Assembly: GCF_003854275.1 (NCBI RefSeq)
Contig: NZ_QTQP01000017.1
Coordinates: 62,001-126,000 of the forward strand
Length of the DNA: 64,000 nt
Direction: 5' to 3'
From: Burkholderia sp. Bp8963
Lineage (GTDB): Bacteria; Pseudomonadota; Gammaproteobacteria; Burkholderiales; Burkholderiaceae
Shown here: piece by piece, positions 1 through 7,474 of the stretch
Layout: each line of letters opens with the position of its first letter
How positions within the stretch are numbered: position 1 is the first letter of the stretch
Position numbers and translations under genes: made by a program
Notes under the pieces: model-generated
Seen by the model: the letters and a program-made list of their open reading frames with translations, nothing else
What the model was told of the DNA's origin: nothing
Database searches by the model: none

Positions 1-2316
1 GCACAATCGCCTGCGCGCCAGTACATCAACGCGGTCCTCGAACAGTCGTTCCGGCATCTGTTCGGGCCGACCGCCACTCCGGAGCAACCGCGCAAGCACG
101 GCGTCGTTTCGATCGCGAAACTGACCGGCACGCTCGCCGAGTATCTCGCTCCGGAGGAGATCAAAGAGGTCAAGGCGGCGTTCCACTTCAGCGACGAAGC
201 CCACCTCGGTCAATATCGCCAGAGCGGCGAACCCTACATCACCCATCCCGTCGCCGTCGCGGAAATCTGCGCCGGCTGGAAGCTCGACGCGCAGGCCGTA
301 ATGGCCGCGCTGCTGCACGACGTGATGGAGGACCAGGGCGTGACCAAGAGCGAGCTGGCCGAGCGGTTCGGGCCGAAGGTCGCGGAACTGGTCGACGGCC
401 TGTCCAAGCTCGACAAGATGGAATTCCGCAGCCGCGAGGAAGCGCAAGCGGAAAATTTCCGCAAGATGCTGCTCGCGATGGCACGCGACGTGCGGGTCAT
501 CCTCGTCAAGCTCGCCGATCGCCTGCACAACATGCGCACGCTCGGCGCGGTGCCGATGGAAAAGCGCCGCCGCGTCGCGCGCGAGACGCTCGACATCTAT
601 GCACCGATCGCGCACCGCCTGGGTCTGAACAATACGTATCGCGAGCTGCAGGACATGAGCTTCGCGAACTTCAACCCGCATCGCTACGCGACGCTCGAGA
701 AGGCCGTGAAGGCCGCGCGAGGCAATCGCCGCGAGGTGATCAGCAAGATCCTCGAAGCCGCGCAGCGCGCGATGGTCGACGCGAAGATCGAAGCCGAGAT
801 CACCGGCCGCGAAAAGACCATCTACAGCGTCTACCGGAAGATGCGCGACAAGCAGCTGTCGTTCTCGCAGGTGCTCGACGTGTACGGCTTTCGCGTCGTC
901 GTCGAGAATCCGCTCGACTGCTACACGTGCATCGGCGCGCTGCATGCGCTCTACAAGCCGGTGCCCGGCAAGTTCAAGGACTACATCGCGATCCCGAAGA
1001 TCAACGGCTATCAGTCGCTGCACACGACGCTCGTCGGCCCGTTCGGCGCGCCGATCGAGTTCCAGGTGCGCACGCGCAAGATGCACGAGATCGCCGAGGC
1101 GGGGGTCGCCGCGCACTGGCTGTACAAGAACGGCAGCGCGGATCTCAGCGACGTGCAGAAGCGCGCGCACCAGTGGCTGAAGTCGCTGCTCGATATCCAG
1201 AGCGAAGCCGGCGATTCGAGCGAATTCCTCGAGCACGTGAAGATCGACCTGTTCCCGGATGCGGTCTACGTGTTTACGCCGAAGTCGAAGATCATGGCGC
1301 TGCCGCGCGGCGCGACCGCGCTCGACTTCGCGTATTCGATCCACAGCGATCTCGGCAATCAGTGCGTCGCCGTGAAGATCAACAACGAGCTGCTGCCGTT
1401 GCGCACCGAGCTGAAGAGCGGCGACATCGTCGAAGTGATCACGGCTCCGTATTCGAAGCCGAACCCTGCGTGGCTCGGCTTCGTGCGCACCGGTAAGGCA
1501 CGCTCGGCGATCCGTCACTATCTGAAGACGATGCGCCTGAACGAATCAGTGCAGCTCGGCGAGCGGCTCGTCGATCAGAGCCTGAAGGGTTACGGGCTTG
1601 CGCTTGCCGACGTCACGCCGGAAGTTTGGGAAAAGCTCGTGCAGTGGACGGGCAACAAGAGCCGCCAGGAAATCTTCGCGGACATCGGCCTCGGCCGCCG
1701 CGTCGCGGCGGTGATGGCGAAGCGCATCGAGGTACTGATGAGCGGCCGCGATGCGGACGACGACCTGCCGAAGGCCGAGCGCCATGCCGCGCATCATGCG
1801 CCACCGGTCGTGATCACGGGCACCGAAGGGATGTCGGTGCAGCTGTCCGCATGCTGCCGGCCGATTCCGGGTGACGCGATCATGGGCTATATCGGCATCG
1901 GGCTGGGGATGGCGATTCATACGACCGATTGCCGAGTCGCGCAACGTATCCATCGTCGCGACCCGGGCCGCTGGATCGACGTCGAGTGGGCGCCTCAGCC
2001 GGGCCGGTTGTTCGATGTCGCGGTGAAGGCGCTCGTGAAGAATACGAAGGGGATCTTCGCACGGGTGGCGGCGGATATCACGTCGGCCGACGCGAACATC
2101 GTGCACATCGCGATGGACGAGGATCTCACGCACGAATCGACGGTGCTGCGCTTCGTGATCCAGGTCAGTGACCGCGTCCATCTGGCGAACGTGATGCGGC
2201 GCGTGCGGACCAACCCGGATGTGATGCGGATCATGCGCGAACGTTCGACCGACGACGGCACGCATGCGCGTCACGACGGCGGGATGCGCATCGAACGCGA
2301 GCGGCAGGATTACTGA
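1..2316 (+). CDS. spoT: Bifunctional (p)ppGpp synthetase/hydrolase SpoT (5' end outside window)
   Basis: The reading frame is open at base 1, so the start lies upstream; 771 residues are visible. It makes and degrades the stringent-response alarmone (p)ppGpp. Visible parts in order are an HD hydrolase domain with an intact HDVMED motif (about base 316), a RelA/SpoT synthetase domain (KDYIAIPKINGYQSLHT, then EFQVRTRKMHEIAEAGVAAH), a TGS domain (VFTPKSKIMALPRGATALDF) and a C-terminal ACT domain after a Cys-Cys region. The intact HD motif argues for a bifunctional SpoT/Rsh rather than a synthetase-only RelA. The methionine at 301 lies inside the HD domain and is not the start. A terminator hairpin follows 25 bases after the stop. 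Confidence 0.95.
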   Translation, partial: AQSPARQYINAVLEQSFRHLFGPTATPEQPRKHGVVSIAKLTGTLAEYLAPEEIKEVKAAFHFSDEAHLGQYRQSGEPYITHPVAVAEICAGWKLDAQAVMAALLHDVMEDQGVTKSELAERFGPKVAELVDGLSKLDKMEFRSREEAQAENFRKMLLAMARDVRVILVKLADRLHNMRTLGAVPMEKRRRVARETLDIYAPIAHRLGLNNTYRELQDMSFANFNPHRYATLEKAVKAARGNRREVISKILEAAQRAMVDAKIEAEITGREKTIYSVYRKMRDKQLSFSQVLDVYGFRVVVENPLDCYTCIGALHALYKPVPGKFKDYIAIPKINGYQSLHTTLVGPFGAPIEFQVRTRKMHEIAEAGVAAHWLYKNGSADLSDVQKRAHQWLKSLLDIQSEAGDSSEFLEHVKIDLFPDAVYVFTPKSKIMALPRGATALDFAYSIHSDLGNQCVAVKINNELLPLRTELKSGDIVEVITAPYSKPNPAWLGFVRTGKARSAIRHYLKTMRLNESVQLGERLVDQSLKGYGLALADVTPEVWEKLVQWTGNKSRQEIFADIGLGRRVAAVMAKRIEVLMSGRDADDDLPKAERHAAHHAPPVVITGTEGMSVQLSACCRPIPGDAIMGYIGIGLGMAIHTTDCRVAQRIHRRDPGRWIDVEWAPQPGRLFDVAVKALVKNTKGIFARVAADITSADANIVHIAMDEDLTHESTVLRFVIQVSDRVHLANVMRRVRTNPDVMRIMRERSTDDGTHARHDGGMRIERERQDY

Positions 2317-2340
2317 CGCTCGTGTCCTTCGAACGATGTG

Positions 2341-2365
2341 ACGGCGGCCCTGGGCCGCCGTTTTC
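2341..2365 (+). terminator. Rho-independent terminator after spoT
   Basis: Perfect 9-bp stem (ACGGCGGCC at 2341-2349 with GGCCGCCGT at 2353-2361), a 3-base loop and a short T run. It sits 25 bases after the spoT stop. Confidence 0.8.
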
Positions 2366-2477
2366 GTTGGTGCTTGCCCCGCGCGCGCAATGGCGCCGGG
2401 ATCGAACGGGGAAGGCGCGAACGGGGAGGGTGCAAAAGAATGCGCGCAAACGGAAGGACGCAAGCGGAAGGGCGCAA

Positions 2478-2508
2478 AGAAAAAGGGCCTTCCCGGAGGA
2501 AGGCCCTT
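2478..2508 (-). terminator. Terminator of the tRNA-Arg cluster
   Basis: An 11-bp perfect stem (2483-2493 with 2498-2508, CGGA loop) is followed on the minus strand by a T-rich run (AAAAA at 2480-2484 on the plus strand). It lies just past the 3' end of the last tRNA-Arg copy and would end the cluster transcript. Confidence 0.8.
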
Positions 2509-2514
2509 CAGAAG

Positions 2515-2591
2515 TGGCGCGGCTGGCAGGATTCGAACCCACGACCCCTTGGTTCGTAGCCAAGTACTCTATCCAACTGAGCTACAGCCGC
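2515..2591 (-). tRNA. tRNA-Arg(ACG), copy 3 in transcription order
   Basis: 77 nt with encoded CCA. The acceptor stem GCGGCTG/CAGCCGC, D loop AGTTGGA, anticodon loop CTACGAA (anticodon ACG) and T loop TTCGAAT are all visible on the minus strand. It reads CGN arginine codons after A-to-I editing. The sequence is identical to the two copies upstream. Confidence 0.97.
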
Positions 2592-2652
2592 ACGCAAAAC
2601 GGTACTGCTTCAAACTGACAGGACCTTCTTCGGTGGGAAGGCCCTCAAAAAT

Positions 2653-2729
2653 TGGCGCGGCTGGCAGGATTCGAACCCACGACCCCTTGGTTCGTAGCCA
2701 AGTACTCTATCCAACTGAGCTACAGCCGC
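2653..2729 (-). tRNA. tRNA-Arg(ACG), copy 2
   Basis: Identical 77-nt gene to its neighbours, anticodon ACG, CCA encoded. Exactly 138 bases separate its start from those of the flanking copies, so gene plus 61-base spacer forms a tandem unit. Confidence 0.97.
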
Positions 2730-2790
2730 ACGCAAAACGGTACTACATCGAACTGAAAGGGCCTTCGGTTCGGAAGGCCCTTAAAAAAAG

Positions 2791-2867
2791 TGGCGCGGCT
2801 GGCAGGATTCGAACCCACGACCCCTTGGTTCGTAGCCAAGTACTCTATCCAACTGAGCTACAGCCGC
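2791..2867 (-). tRNA. tRNA-Arg(ACG), copy 1
   Basis: First copy in transcription order, identical to the other two (anticodon ACG, CCA encoded). The cluster promoter should lie between here and greB (2868-2998, minus strand), although no clear -35/-10 pair is obvious. Confidence 0.97.
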
Positions 2868-2998
2868 ACGCAGAAGAGGGATTATAGCAAGGTTGTGAAA
2901 AAAGGGAAGCCTTATTCGCAAAATATACGGCCCGCCGTTGCCGGGGCGGCCCATCGTGTACCCTTGAAGTATCCGCAATCCATGTTTGAATGTGCATC

Positions 2999-3562
2999 AT
3001 GAACAAGGCGTTTGTCAAAGAGTCGGACGGCGACGACGACGATCTCGAGCAGGCCCAGGCTGCGATTCCGGCCGGGTCGAAGAACTACATCACGCCGGCG
3101 GGGCACAAGCGGCTCAGGGACGAGCTGCTGAGCCTGATCGACGTCGAGCGTCCCGAGGTCGTGCGACTCGTGTCGTGGGCCGCGTCGAACGGCGACCGTT
3201 CCGAAAACGGCGACTACATCTACGGCAAGCGGCGGCTGCGCGAGATCGACCGCCGCATCCGCTTCCTGACCAAGCGGCTCGATATCGCCGAGGTGGTCGA
3301 CGCGAGCCGGCAGGAGAACACCGATCAGGTGTTCTTTGGTGCGACGGTCGACTATGCGACGCCGGACGGCGACGAGCATACGATCACGATCGTCGGCATC
3401 GACGAGGTCGATCTCGACCGCGGCCATGTGAGCTGGATCTCGCCGGTGGCGCGTGCGCTGCTGAAGGCGAAGATCGGCGACACCGTCACACTGATGACGC
3501 CTGTCGGCCCGCAGCCGATCGACGTGCTCGACGTCCACTATCCGGAGCCCGGCAAGGTCTGA
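2999..3562 (+). CDS. greB: Transcription elongation factor GreB
   Basis: 187 aa. GreB enters the RNA polymerase secondary channel and stimulates cleavage of backtracked transcripts. The sequence has a GreA/GreB N-terminal coiled coil with the tip motif GDRSENGDYIYGKRR (about residues 65-79), where the acidic residues that coordinate catalytic Mg2+ sit, then a C-terminal FKBP-like domain (about 105-180). GDRSEN plus YIYGKRR is the GreB rather than the GreA form. The start at 2999 gives the usual MNKAFVKE; an in-frame ATG at 2990 would add three residues. An acidic stretch (ESDGDDDDLE) lies between the start and the coiled coil. Confidence 0.93.
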   Translation: MNKAFVKESDGDDDDLEQAQAAIPAGSKNYITPAGHKRLRDELLSLIDVERPEVVRLVSWAASNGDRSENGDYIYGKRRLREIDRRIRFLTKRLDIAEVVDASRQENTDQVFFGATVDYATPDGDEHTITIVGIDEVDLDRGHVSWISPVARALLKAKIGDTVTLMTPVGPQPIDVLDVHYPEPGKV

Positions 3563-3592
3563 GCGCGGCCGCGCGCGCGCATTCGTGCCATC

Positions 3593-3617
3593 AAAAAAGC
3601 GCCCCATGCGGGGCGCT
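3593..3617 (-). terminator. Terminator between greB and the porin gene
   Basis: 8-bp perfect stem AGCGCCCC (3598-3605) / GGGGCGCT (3610-3617), loop ATGC. The A run at 3593-3598 becomes a T run on the minus strand, so it terminates the porin transcript and may also slow plus-strand readthrough from greB. Confidence 0.75.
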
Positions 3618-3646
3618 GTCGTATTGCAGGCGCGAGCGCGCGAGGT

Positions 3647-4792
3647 TCAGAAGCGATGGCGCAGGCCTGCCGTCACCGCGAGCTGCTTGTTGGTCGACGA
3701 CGCGGTGCCGAGGCCGTTGATGTTCGCGTTCACGTTCAGGCCGTCCGCGTTGACCTTCTGGAATTCGCCCTGCAAATACACGTCGGTGCGCTTCGACAAC
3801 GAGTAGTCTGCCTGCAGGTTGAACTGGTGCCAGCTCGGCGTCTGGCCGACGATGCGGCCGTCCGTGTACGTATACGAACCGGCGAGCGACAGCGACGGCG
3901 TCAGCGCGTAGCGGCCGTTGAGTTCGTAGTTGTTGAAGCGGGTGCTGCCCGACAGGCCGGTAATGCCGCCCGTCACGCCTGAGGCCCCGGCACTGATCGC
4001 GCGGCTGTCGGTCAGGCGCGTCTGCGTGAACACGAAGCCGGCCGTCGCGGGGCCGAACGTGTAGTTCAGGCCGGCTCCCCACGTGCGCTGACGGCTGGCC
4101 GCGAAGGTCCAGTCGCCCGTGACCGCGCCGGGGTCGGCGACCGCCTGCGACAGAGCGTTCACGTTGTTGTTCAACTGCAGGTACGCGGCCGCAAAGTTGA
4201 AGCCCATGTAGCTGTACGACACGCCGACGCTGTACGCGCGGTTGTTCGAGAAGTCGGTCGAGTTCGAGAAGCCGTACAGCGCACCGAACTTCAGGCCGCC
4301 GTAATTCGCGCTCTGGTACTTGACCGAGTTATTGATCCGGAACGAGTTGTTCAGATTGTCGTTGTCGAACGGGTGCGCGAACTGGGTGCCGCCGTACTGC
4401 GTGCCGGTCAGCGACAGCGGGCCGAGATAGTCGACGACGCTGTCGTATTGGCGGCCGAGCGTGAGCGAACCGTAGGTGTCGTGGGCGAGGCCGACGAAGG
4501 CCTGGCGGCCGAATTCCCGGCCGTTCTGCTTCAGCGTGCCGTTATTGATGCCGAAGCCGTTTTCGAGAACGAAGATCGCTTTCAGGCCGCCGCCGAGATC
4601 CTCGGCACCGCGCAGGCCCCAACGGCTGCCGTTGATCGAGCCGCTCGTTTCCTGCCACGCGCTGTGGCCGCCCTGGTTGTTCGTGTAGGTGATGCCGGCG
4701 TCGATCAGGCCGTACAGCGTGACGCTGCTCTGTGCATGCGCGGCGGTTGCGAACACGCCCGACAATGCCGCGGCGATCAGTGTCCGTTTCAT
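3647..4792 (-). CDS. General Gram-negative porin (16-stranded, OmpC-like)
   Basis: 381 aa. A trimeric outer-membrane beta-barrel for diffusion of small hydrophilic solutes. It begins with a signal peptide (MKRTLIAAAL..., cleavage after AHA at about residue 20), then QSSVTLYGLIDAG, the standard first strand of Burkholderiales porins. It ends in GLRHRF with the C-terminal Phe used by the BAM machinery. The chosen start (4792) has a GGAG Shine-Dalgarno 8 bases upstream; a longer frame to 4840 would add a non-signal leader. The gene is monocistronic and closed by the terminator at 3593-3617. Substrate specificity cannot be read from sequence. Confidence 0.93.
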   Translation of the reverse strand: MKRTLIAAALSGVFATAAHAQSSVTLYGLIDAGITYTNNQGGHSAWQETSGSINGSRWGLRGAEDLGGGLKAIFVLENGFGINNGTLKQNGREFGRQAFVGLAHDTYGSLTLGRQYDSVVDYLGPLSLTGTQYGGTQFAHPFDNDNLNNSFRINNSVKYQSANYGGLKFGALYGFSNSTDFSNNRAYSVGVSYSYMGFNFAAAYLQLNNNVNALSQAVADPGAVTGDWTFAASRQRTWGAGLNYTFGPATAGFVFTQTRLTDSRAISAGASGVTGGITGLSGSTRFNNYELNGRYALTPSLSLAGSYTYTDGRIVGQTPSWHQFNLQADYSLSKRTDVYLQGEFQKVNADGLNVNANINGLGTASSTNKQLAVTAGLRHRF

Positions 4793-5193
4793 TGATCTGT
4801 CTCCAAACAGGATGTTGGAAATCGAACCTGCTGCTGGCACCGACGAATGCGCGCGGTGATTGCGCTGGCGCTGGCCGGGCGGACGCCCGCGTTTCTTCGA
4901 GGCTAATCCGCAGTGTAGGGAGCGGCTCGGAGCGGCAAGAAAGCCAATTTAAACAATAGTCTATTTTGCATGCCGCAACGATTGGCGGGCGGCCGGGAAG
5001 CCCTGTCGGTCAAGGGCTTGTGGTGATGCCGCGAACGCTCGGGCGATCCGGCGCGCGCGTCGGGCGTTGCGCGATCGCGACAGGCGGCTATCGGCTGGCT
5101 CCGGGCGCACCAACGCGATTATTGCCACGGCGGCAATAGAGGTTTGTGTGGAGCATGAATAATGAAAGGATGTTATGTCGCTATACTGCAGTC
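4793..5193. other. Porin upstream region, no gene
   Basis: This stretch holds the porin leader and promoter region (an AT-rich block around 4945-4972) and one clear inverted repeat: TATTGCC (5120-5126) / GGCAATA (5132-5138) with a 5-base spacer, which could be an operator for the promoter that follows. An open frame at 4961-5239 on the minus strand has atypical codon use and overlaps the candidate RNA; I do not call it a gene. Confidence 0.5.
5182..5187 (+). promoter_or_regulatory. Candidate -10 box (TATACT) for a small transcript
   Basis: TATACT matches the sigma70 -10 consensus in five of six positions. No good -35 is present at the right distance, so the promoter would need an activator. 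The TATTGCC/GGCAATA inverted repeat 44 bases upstream (5120-5138) is a possible binding site. Confidence 0.35.
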
Positions 5194-5279
5194 TCTGCTT
5201 TCCGAAGCAGACTTTTTCGTTGACGGAAAAGATCTCCAAACCTTTGTCGGCGCGACCTTCCAGTCGCGCTTTTTTTTTT
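5194..5279 (+). ncRNA. Candidate small RNA ending in a strong terminator
   Basis: About 86 nt. It opens with a hairpin (TCTGCTT ... AAGCAGA, about 5194-5211) followed by a short T run, then a single-stranded stretch. It ends in a textbook terminator: stem GCGCGAC (5250-5256) / GTCGCGC (5263-5269), then ten T residues (5270-5279). No plus-strand gene lies upstream to need this terminator, so it implies its own transcript. A -10-like TATACT sits about 7 bases before the proposed 5' end. No known sRNA family is recognised. Confidence 0.45.
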
Positions 5280-5297
5280 GCGCCGCGTTTTCGCTTC

Positions 5298-5564
5298 CTA
5301 TTGCTCGTACCAGCGGCGCCGGCGCTTGGCCGGCGGCAACGCTTCCTTGGTCTCGGCGGGCGGCGGCGCGCACGACCAGTCTTCCATCACGTAATGGCGT
5401 GCGTCGAGTGGCGACGACAGCAGGTTCTGCCAGTGGTCGCCATGCCAGGTCGTATCGAATTCGGCATCGCAGGGAGTTTCACGGGCAGCGTCGGCAAGTG
5501 CGCGGGACTTGCGGTGCACGCGCCCGAGCCGGCTCGCGAAGCGCTTGATACCGTCCAGCCACAT
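5298..5564 (-). CDS. Conserved-looking small hypothetical protein
   Basis: 88 aa of unknown function. The start is the ATG at 5564 (MWLDGIKRFAS), preceded by a GAGGGAG ribosome-binding site; a GTG at 5579 lies inside that site. The protein is basic at both ends (RLGRVHRKSR; RRRRWYEQ) with a Trp-rich, His-containing middle (TTWHGDHWQNLLSSPLD, RHYVMEDWSC). No signal peptide or membrane segment is seen. Codon use matches the chromosome. Monocistronic, between the candidate sRNA terminator and the cold-shock gene. Confidence 0.7.
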   Translation of the reverse strand: MWLDGIKRFASRLGRVHRKSRALADAARETPCDAEFDTTWHGDHWQNLLSSPLDARHYVMEDWSCAPPPAETKEALPPAKRRRRWYEQ

Positions 5565-5812
5565 GGCTCCCTCCCTCACCGTGCGTATGGATTCAGGATC
5601 GCAATGGTGTGCGAATTCCGCAACTCGGAAAAATACTGAGGATTTTTTCGATGCGATGCGATTCCGGTAGGTTTTTCGCGGTCCGGATTATTTCGGTGGC
5701 GACCCCGGTAATAATGACAGGTTTTTGGCGGAAATTGATTAATTGATACGGATCGGGGACCGATTCCAGTGACATTGGCGCTTTTTTGATAAAGCATTCA
5801 CCAAAAATCTTC

Positions 5813-5841
5813 TTGACGCGCTCGGATTGTCCAATTTATAA
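5813..5841 (+). promoter_or_regulatory. sigma70-type promoter for the cold-shock gene
   Basis: TTGACG (5813-5818), a 17-base spacer and TTATAA (5836-5841) give a good -35/-10 pair. Transcription would start near 5848, leaving a leader of about 113 nt before the ATG at 5961. The rest of the 5565-5960 gap holds no gene; an A/T-rich hairpin (around 5918-5936) lies in the leader. Confidence 0.6.
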
Positions 5842-5960
5842 AGTCAGCACTCAGTCCTCGGGCGGTGCGCCTCTGGCATGCTCCGGCGCGATGCTTCGGG
5901 ATTTCGGGAAACGGCTATAAAAAATAGCTTTTTTGATCAAATCGAGTGGGGAACGAAGGT

Positions 5961-6164
5961 ATGGATACCGGTATCGTGAAATGGTTTAACGATGCTAAAG
6001 GTTTCGGTTTCATTACGTCGGACAATGGCGGTGAGGATTTGTTTGCGCACTTTTCCGAAATCAAGATGGACGGCTTCAAGACGCTGAAGGAAAACCAGCG
6101 GGTTTCGTTCGACGTGAAAATCGGGCCGAAAGGAAAGCAGGCGGCAAATATCCAGTCGGTCTGA
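5961..6164 (+). CDS. Cold-shock protein, CspA family
   Basis: 67 aa, a single OB-fold cold-shock domain that binds single-stranded RNA/DNA. RNP1 (KGFGFIT, residues 13-19) and RNP2 (DLFAHFS, about 27-33) are intact, and [10 protein letters not shown] is the family start. A GTG at 5946 would add five residues, but the ATG has a GAAGG motif just before it. The gene has a long leader from a consensus-like promoter and ends in its own terminator, so it is a single-gene unit. Several csp paralogues usually exist in Burkholderia, so no letter is assigned. Confidence 0.95.
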   Translation: MDTGIVKWFNDAKGFGFITSDNGGEDLFAHFSEIKMDGFKTLKENQRVSFDVKIGPKGKQAANIQSV

Positions 6165-6191
6165 CGCGCGCTCCGTTGCCGATCGCGTCCG

Positions 6192-6216
6192 AGCCCCCGC
6201 GATGCGGGGGCTTTTT
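6192..6216 (+). terminator. Terminator of the cold-shock gene
   Basis: Stem AGCCCCCGC (6192-6200) / GCGGGGGCT (6204-6212), 3-base loop, then a T run to 6216. Confidence 0.88.
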
Positions 6217-6311
6217 GCTTTCAACGGCAGATCCACCGGCGACCGGTTCGTGCTGGCCGTCGACGCGCATGTCGGTGCATACTCACGGAAGCGCCGTTTT
6301 CCAGTCCCTTC

Positions 6312-7442
6312 ATGTCCGATTCCCGCACGTCTGATCCTGCCCGCGACCTTCCGCTCGTTTTCGTCGACCTCGAGACCACTGGCGGCTCGTCCGCCGAGCA
6401 TCGCATCACTGAAATCGGCGTGGTCGAGATCGGCCCGCATGGCGTGTCGACATGGACCTCGCTCGTCAATCCCGGTCAGCCGATTCCGCCATTCATTCAG
6501 CAACTGACGGGCATCTCCGATGCGATGGTGCGCGATGCACCGTCGTTTGCGTCGCTTGCGCCCGCGCTGTTCGAGCGGCTCGAAGGCAAGCTGTTCGTCG
6601 CGCACAACGCGAGCTTCGACCGTGGCTTCCTGCGCGCCGAATTCGAGCGCGCGGGTTTCGCCTTCAATCCCGACGTGTTGTGCACCGTGCGGCTGTCGCG
6701 CGCGCTGTTCCCGCGCGAGTCGCGTCACGGGCTCGACGCGCTGGTCGAGCGGCATGGCCTCGTGCCGTCCGCACGGCATCGCGCGCTCGCGGACGCCGAC
6801 CTGCTCTGGCAGTTCTGGCGCCAGTTGCATGAAATCGTGCCGCTCGAGCGCTTGCGCGACCAGATCGCGCGCACGACGCGGCATTTCCGCCTCGCCGGCG
6901 GGATCACCGAGGCGTGGCTCGACACCGCGCCGGCGGGATGCGGTGCGTATGCGCTGTTCGGTGAGGACGATGCGCCGCTGTATGTCGCGCGCAGCGTACG
7001 CGTGCGGCAACGGTTGCGCGCGCTGCTGACCGGCGAGCGGCGATCGTCGAAGGAGATGCGTCTCGCGCAGCAGGTGCGGCGCATCGAATGGCGGGAGACC
7101 GGCAACGAGCTCGGCGCGATGCTTGCCGAAGCGCAGTGGATTGCGCGGCTGCGGCCCGCATTCAATCGTCGTCCGGCGGCGGAAGCGGCGCGCGCTGGCG
7201 CCCAGGCGTCGTGGCCGTTCGACGGCGCGGTGGCGTTCGAAGCGCACGGCGAGCGGGCGCTGTTCCATGTGATCGACGGCTGGCGCTATCTCGGCGTGAC
7301 GGAGTCGCTCGAGGCCGCCGCGCGGCTCGCTGCCGGCGAAGCGGCAGGCGAGTTCGAGCCGTTCACCTATCGTCTGCTGCAGACGCACCTGTCGCGCGGG
7401 CTGCAACTGATCCCGCTCGCCGTGCTCGCGCCTGCCGGCTGA
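6312..7442 (+). CDS. DEDDh 3'-5' exonuclease fused to a GIY-YIG-like domain
   Basis: 376 aa. N-terminal DnaQ-type exonuclease: FVDLET with D19 and E21, HNASFD with D103, and HRALAD with H156/D161, so all DEDDh residues are present. After a linker comes a UvrC/Cho-like GIY-YIG nuclease fold (about 210-290) in a relaxed form: AYALF (212-216), LYVARS (223-228), and AEAQWIARLRPAFN containing the expected catalytic Glu (E273). This domain pair is known from other bacteria, with a presumed DNA-repair role. The start is the ATG at 6312. No operon partner. Confidence 0.85.
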   Translation: MSDSRTSDPARDLPLVFVDLETTGGSSAEHRITEIGVVEIGPHGVSTWTSLVNPGQPIPPFIQQLTGISDAMVRDAPSFASLAPALFERLEGKLFVAHNASFDRGFLRAEFERAGFAFNPDVLCTVRLSRALFPRESRHGLDALVERHGLVPSARHRALADADLLWQFWRQLHEIVPLERLRDQIARTTRHFRLAGGITEAWLDTAPAGCGAYALFGEDDAPLYVARSVRVRQRLRALLTGERRSSKEMRLAQQVRRIEWRETGNELGAMLAEAQWIARLRPAFNRRPAAEAARAGAQASWPFDGAVAFEAHGERALFHVIDGWRYLGVTESLEAAARLAAGEAAGEFEPFTYRLLQTHLSRGLQLIPLAVLAPAG

Positions 7443-7474
7443 GCGGCTGAGCGGCTCACCGGCGCAAATCAGCG

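Larger units (their letters stand above)
2515..2867. repeat. Tandem 138-bp tRNA-Arg repeat unit (2.6 copies)
   Basis: Each unit is one tRNA gene plus a 61-base spacer. The two complete spacers (2592-2652 and 2730-2790) have equal length, share the start ACGCAAAACGGTACT and carry related GGCCTTC/GAAGGCC hairpins. Duplication therefore copied gene and spacer together. Confidence 0.9.

Noticed and set aside
2322..2978. ORFs spanning the tRNA-Arg cluster with repeated AGRIRTHDPLVRSQVLYPTE
   Set aside because: This is translation of the antisense of three identical tRNA genes.
4961..5239. 92-aa minus-strand ORF upstream of the porin gene
   Set aside because: Atypical composition, overlaps the candidate sRNA and an inverted repeat, and has no ribosome-binding site.
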